Assembly (NCBI GenBank): GCA_964526225.1 | Contig: CAZGLL010000021.1 | Coordinates: forward strand, 1 to 31,408 | Reading direction: 5' to 3' | Length of the DNA: 31,408 bases | Origin: DRYM01 sp964526225 | GTDB lineage: Archaea > Thermoproteota > Thermoprotei_A > EX4484-217-1 | Shown: positions 31,360 through 31,408 of the stretch, one piece after another | Layout: each line of letters opens with the position of its first letter | Numbering within the stretch: position 1 is the first letter of the stretch | Program-made: the position numbers and the translations under genes | Notes under the pieces: model-generated | Told to the model about the DNA's origin: nothing | Seen by the model: the letters and a program-made list of their open reading frames with translations, nothing else | Database searches by the model: none

Positions 31360-31408
31360 TGGGACCGCCGCCGGGATTTGAACCCGGGACCTCCGGATCC
31401 ACAGTCCG
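31360..31408 (-). tRNA. tRNA-His (anticodon GTG), truncated by the window end
   Basis: The 3' half is read on the minus strand: anticodon stem CGGA/TCCG with loop CTGTGGA gives anticodon GTG, the T arm is CCGGG-TTCAAAT-CCCGG, the acceptor strand is CGGCGGT, and discriminator C is followed by an encoded CCA. A C at the discriminator position is the hallmark of tRNA-His, where it faces the extra G-1. The 5' half lies beyond the window. Confidence 0.92.

Noticed and set aside
31001..31402. Minus-strand open frame of 133 codons at the right end
   Set aside because: It begins inside tRNA-His, crosses the sRNA and GC-rich island and runs antisense into the MoeA-like gene; its first residues are just translated tRNA.

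Overview
This AT-rich window, with dense operons, is from an archaeon, most likely a thermophilic member of the Thermoproteota (TACK group). The information-processing genes are archaeal/eukaryotic in type: ABCE1/RLI, ribosomal protein eS17, group II chaperonin, Rpo8, TFE, MBF1, an Sm-like protein, KEOPS Cgi121, PAN and aTrm56. Rpo8 argues against Euryarchaeota. Gluconeogenesis uses the archaeal bifunctional FBP aldolase/phosphatase. The two tRNA genes are very GC-rich against an AT-rich background and encode their own CCA, as expected for a hyperthermophile. I cannot place it to genus.

Layout. 1-970: a decayed phosphoribosyltransferase gene and an unknown Cys-rich small ORF. 1078-5106: radical SAM protein, E1-like (ThiF/MoeB) enzyme, GT4 glycosyltransferase, EamA transporter. 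5107-8304: an accessory-looking stretch with a tiny secreted-peptide ORF that looks frameshifted, a doubly membrane-anchored protein, a methyltransferase and a wrecked CBS-domain gene. 8308-16043: NikR, MFS transporter, TIM, FBP aldolase/phosphatase, ABCE1, a lone TFS-type zinc ribbon, an extreme Glu/Trp microprotein of 27 residues, Cgi121, a purine-type phosphoribosyltransferase and eS17. 16249-20625: chaperonin, Fap7-like kinase, a HerA-type ATPase with its own small membrane protein, and Rpo8. 20706-25178: SmAP3-like protein and archaeosine TGT, with a separate PUA gene and a PAC2 protein opposite, then PAN. 25328-29749: MBF1, HflX, aTrm56, TFE, an orphan cytosine-C5 DNA methyltransferase, a SPOUT-like protein and tRNA-Val(CAC). 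30019-31408: a MoeA-like protein, a well-formed C/D box sRNA, a GC-rich structured-looking island and a truncated tRNA-His(GTG) on the minus strand.

Most genes serve transcription, translation, RNA modification and protein quality control. The most interesting items are the Glu/Trp microprotein (14191-14274), the HerA ATPase/membrane-protein pair (18526-20213), the double-guide C/D sRNA whose guides appear to address neighbouring 16S rRNA sites (31078-31127), the orphan DNA methyltransferase inside the TFE operon, a PAN without the usual C-terminal HbYX motif, and a cluster of genes broken by small deletions in the first 8.3 kb. Those breaks could be real decay or sequence error. No CRISPR array or insertion sequence was seen.
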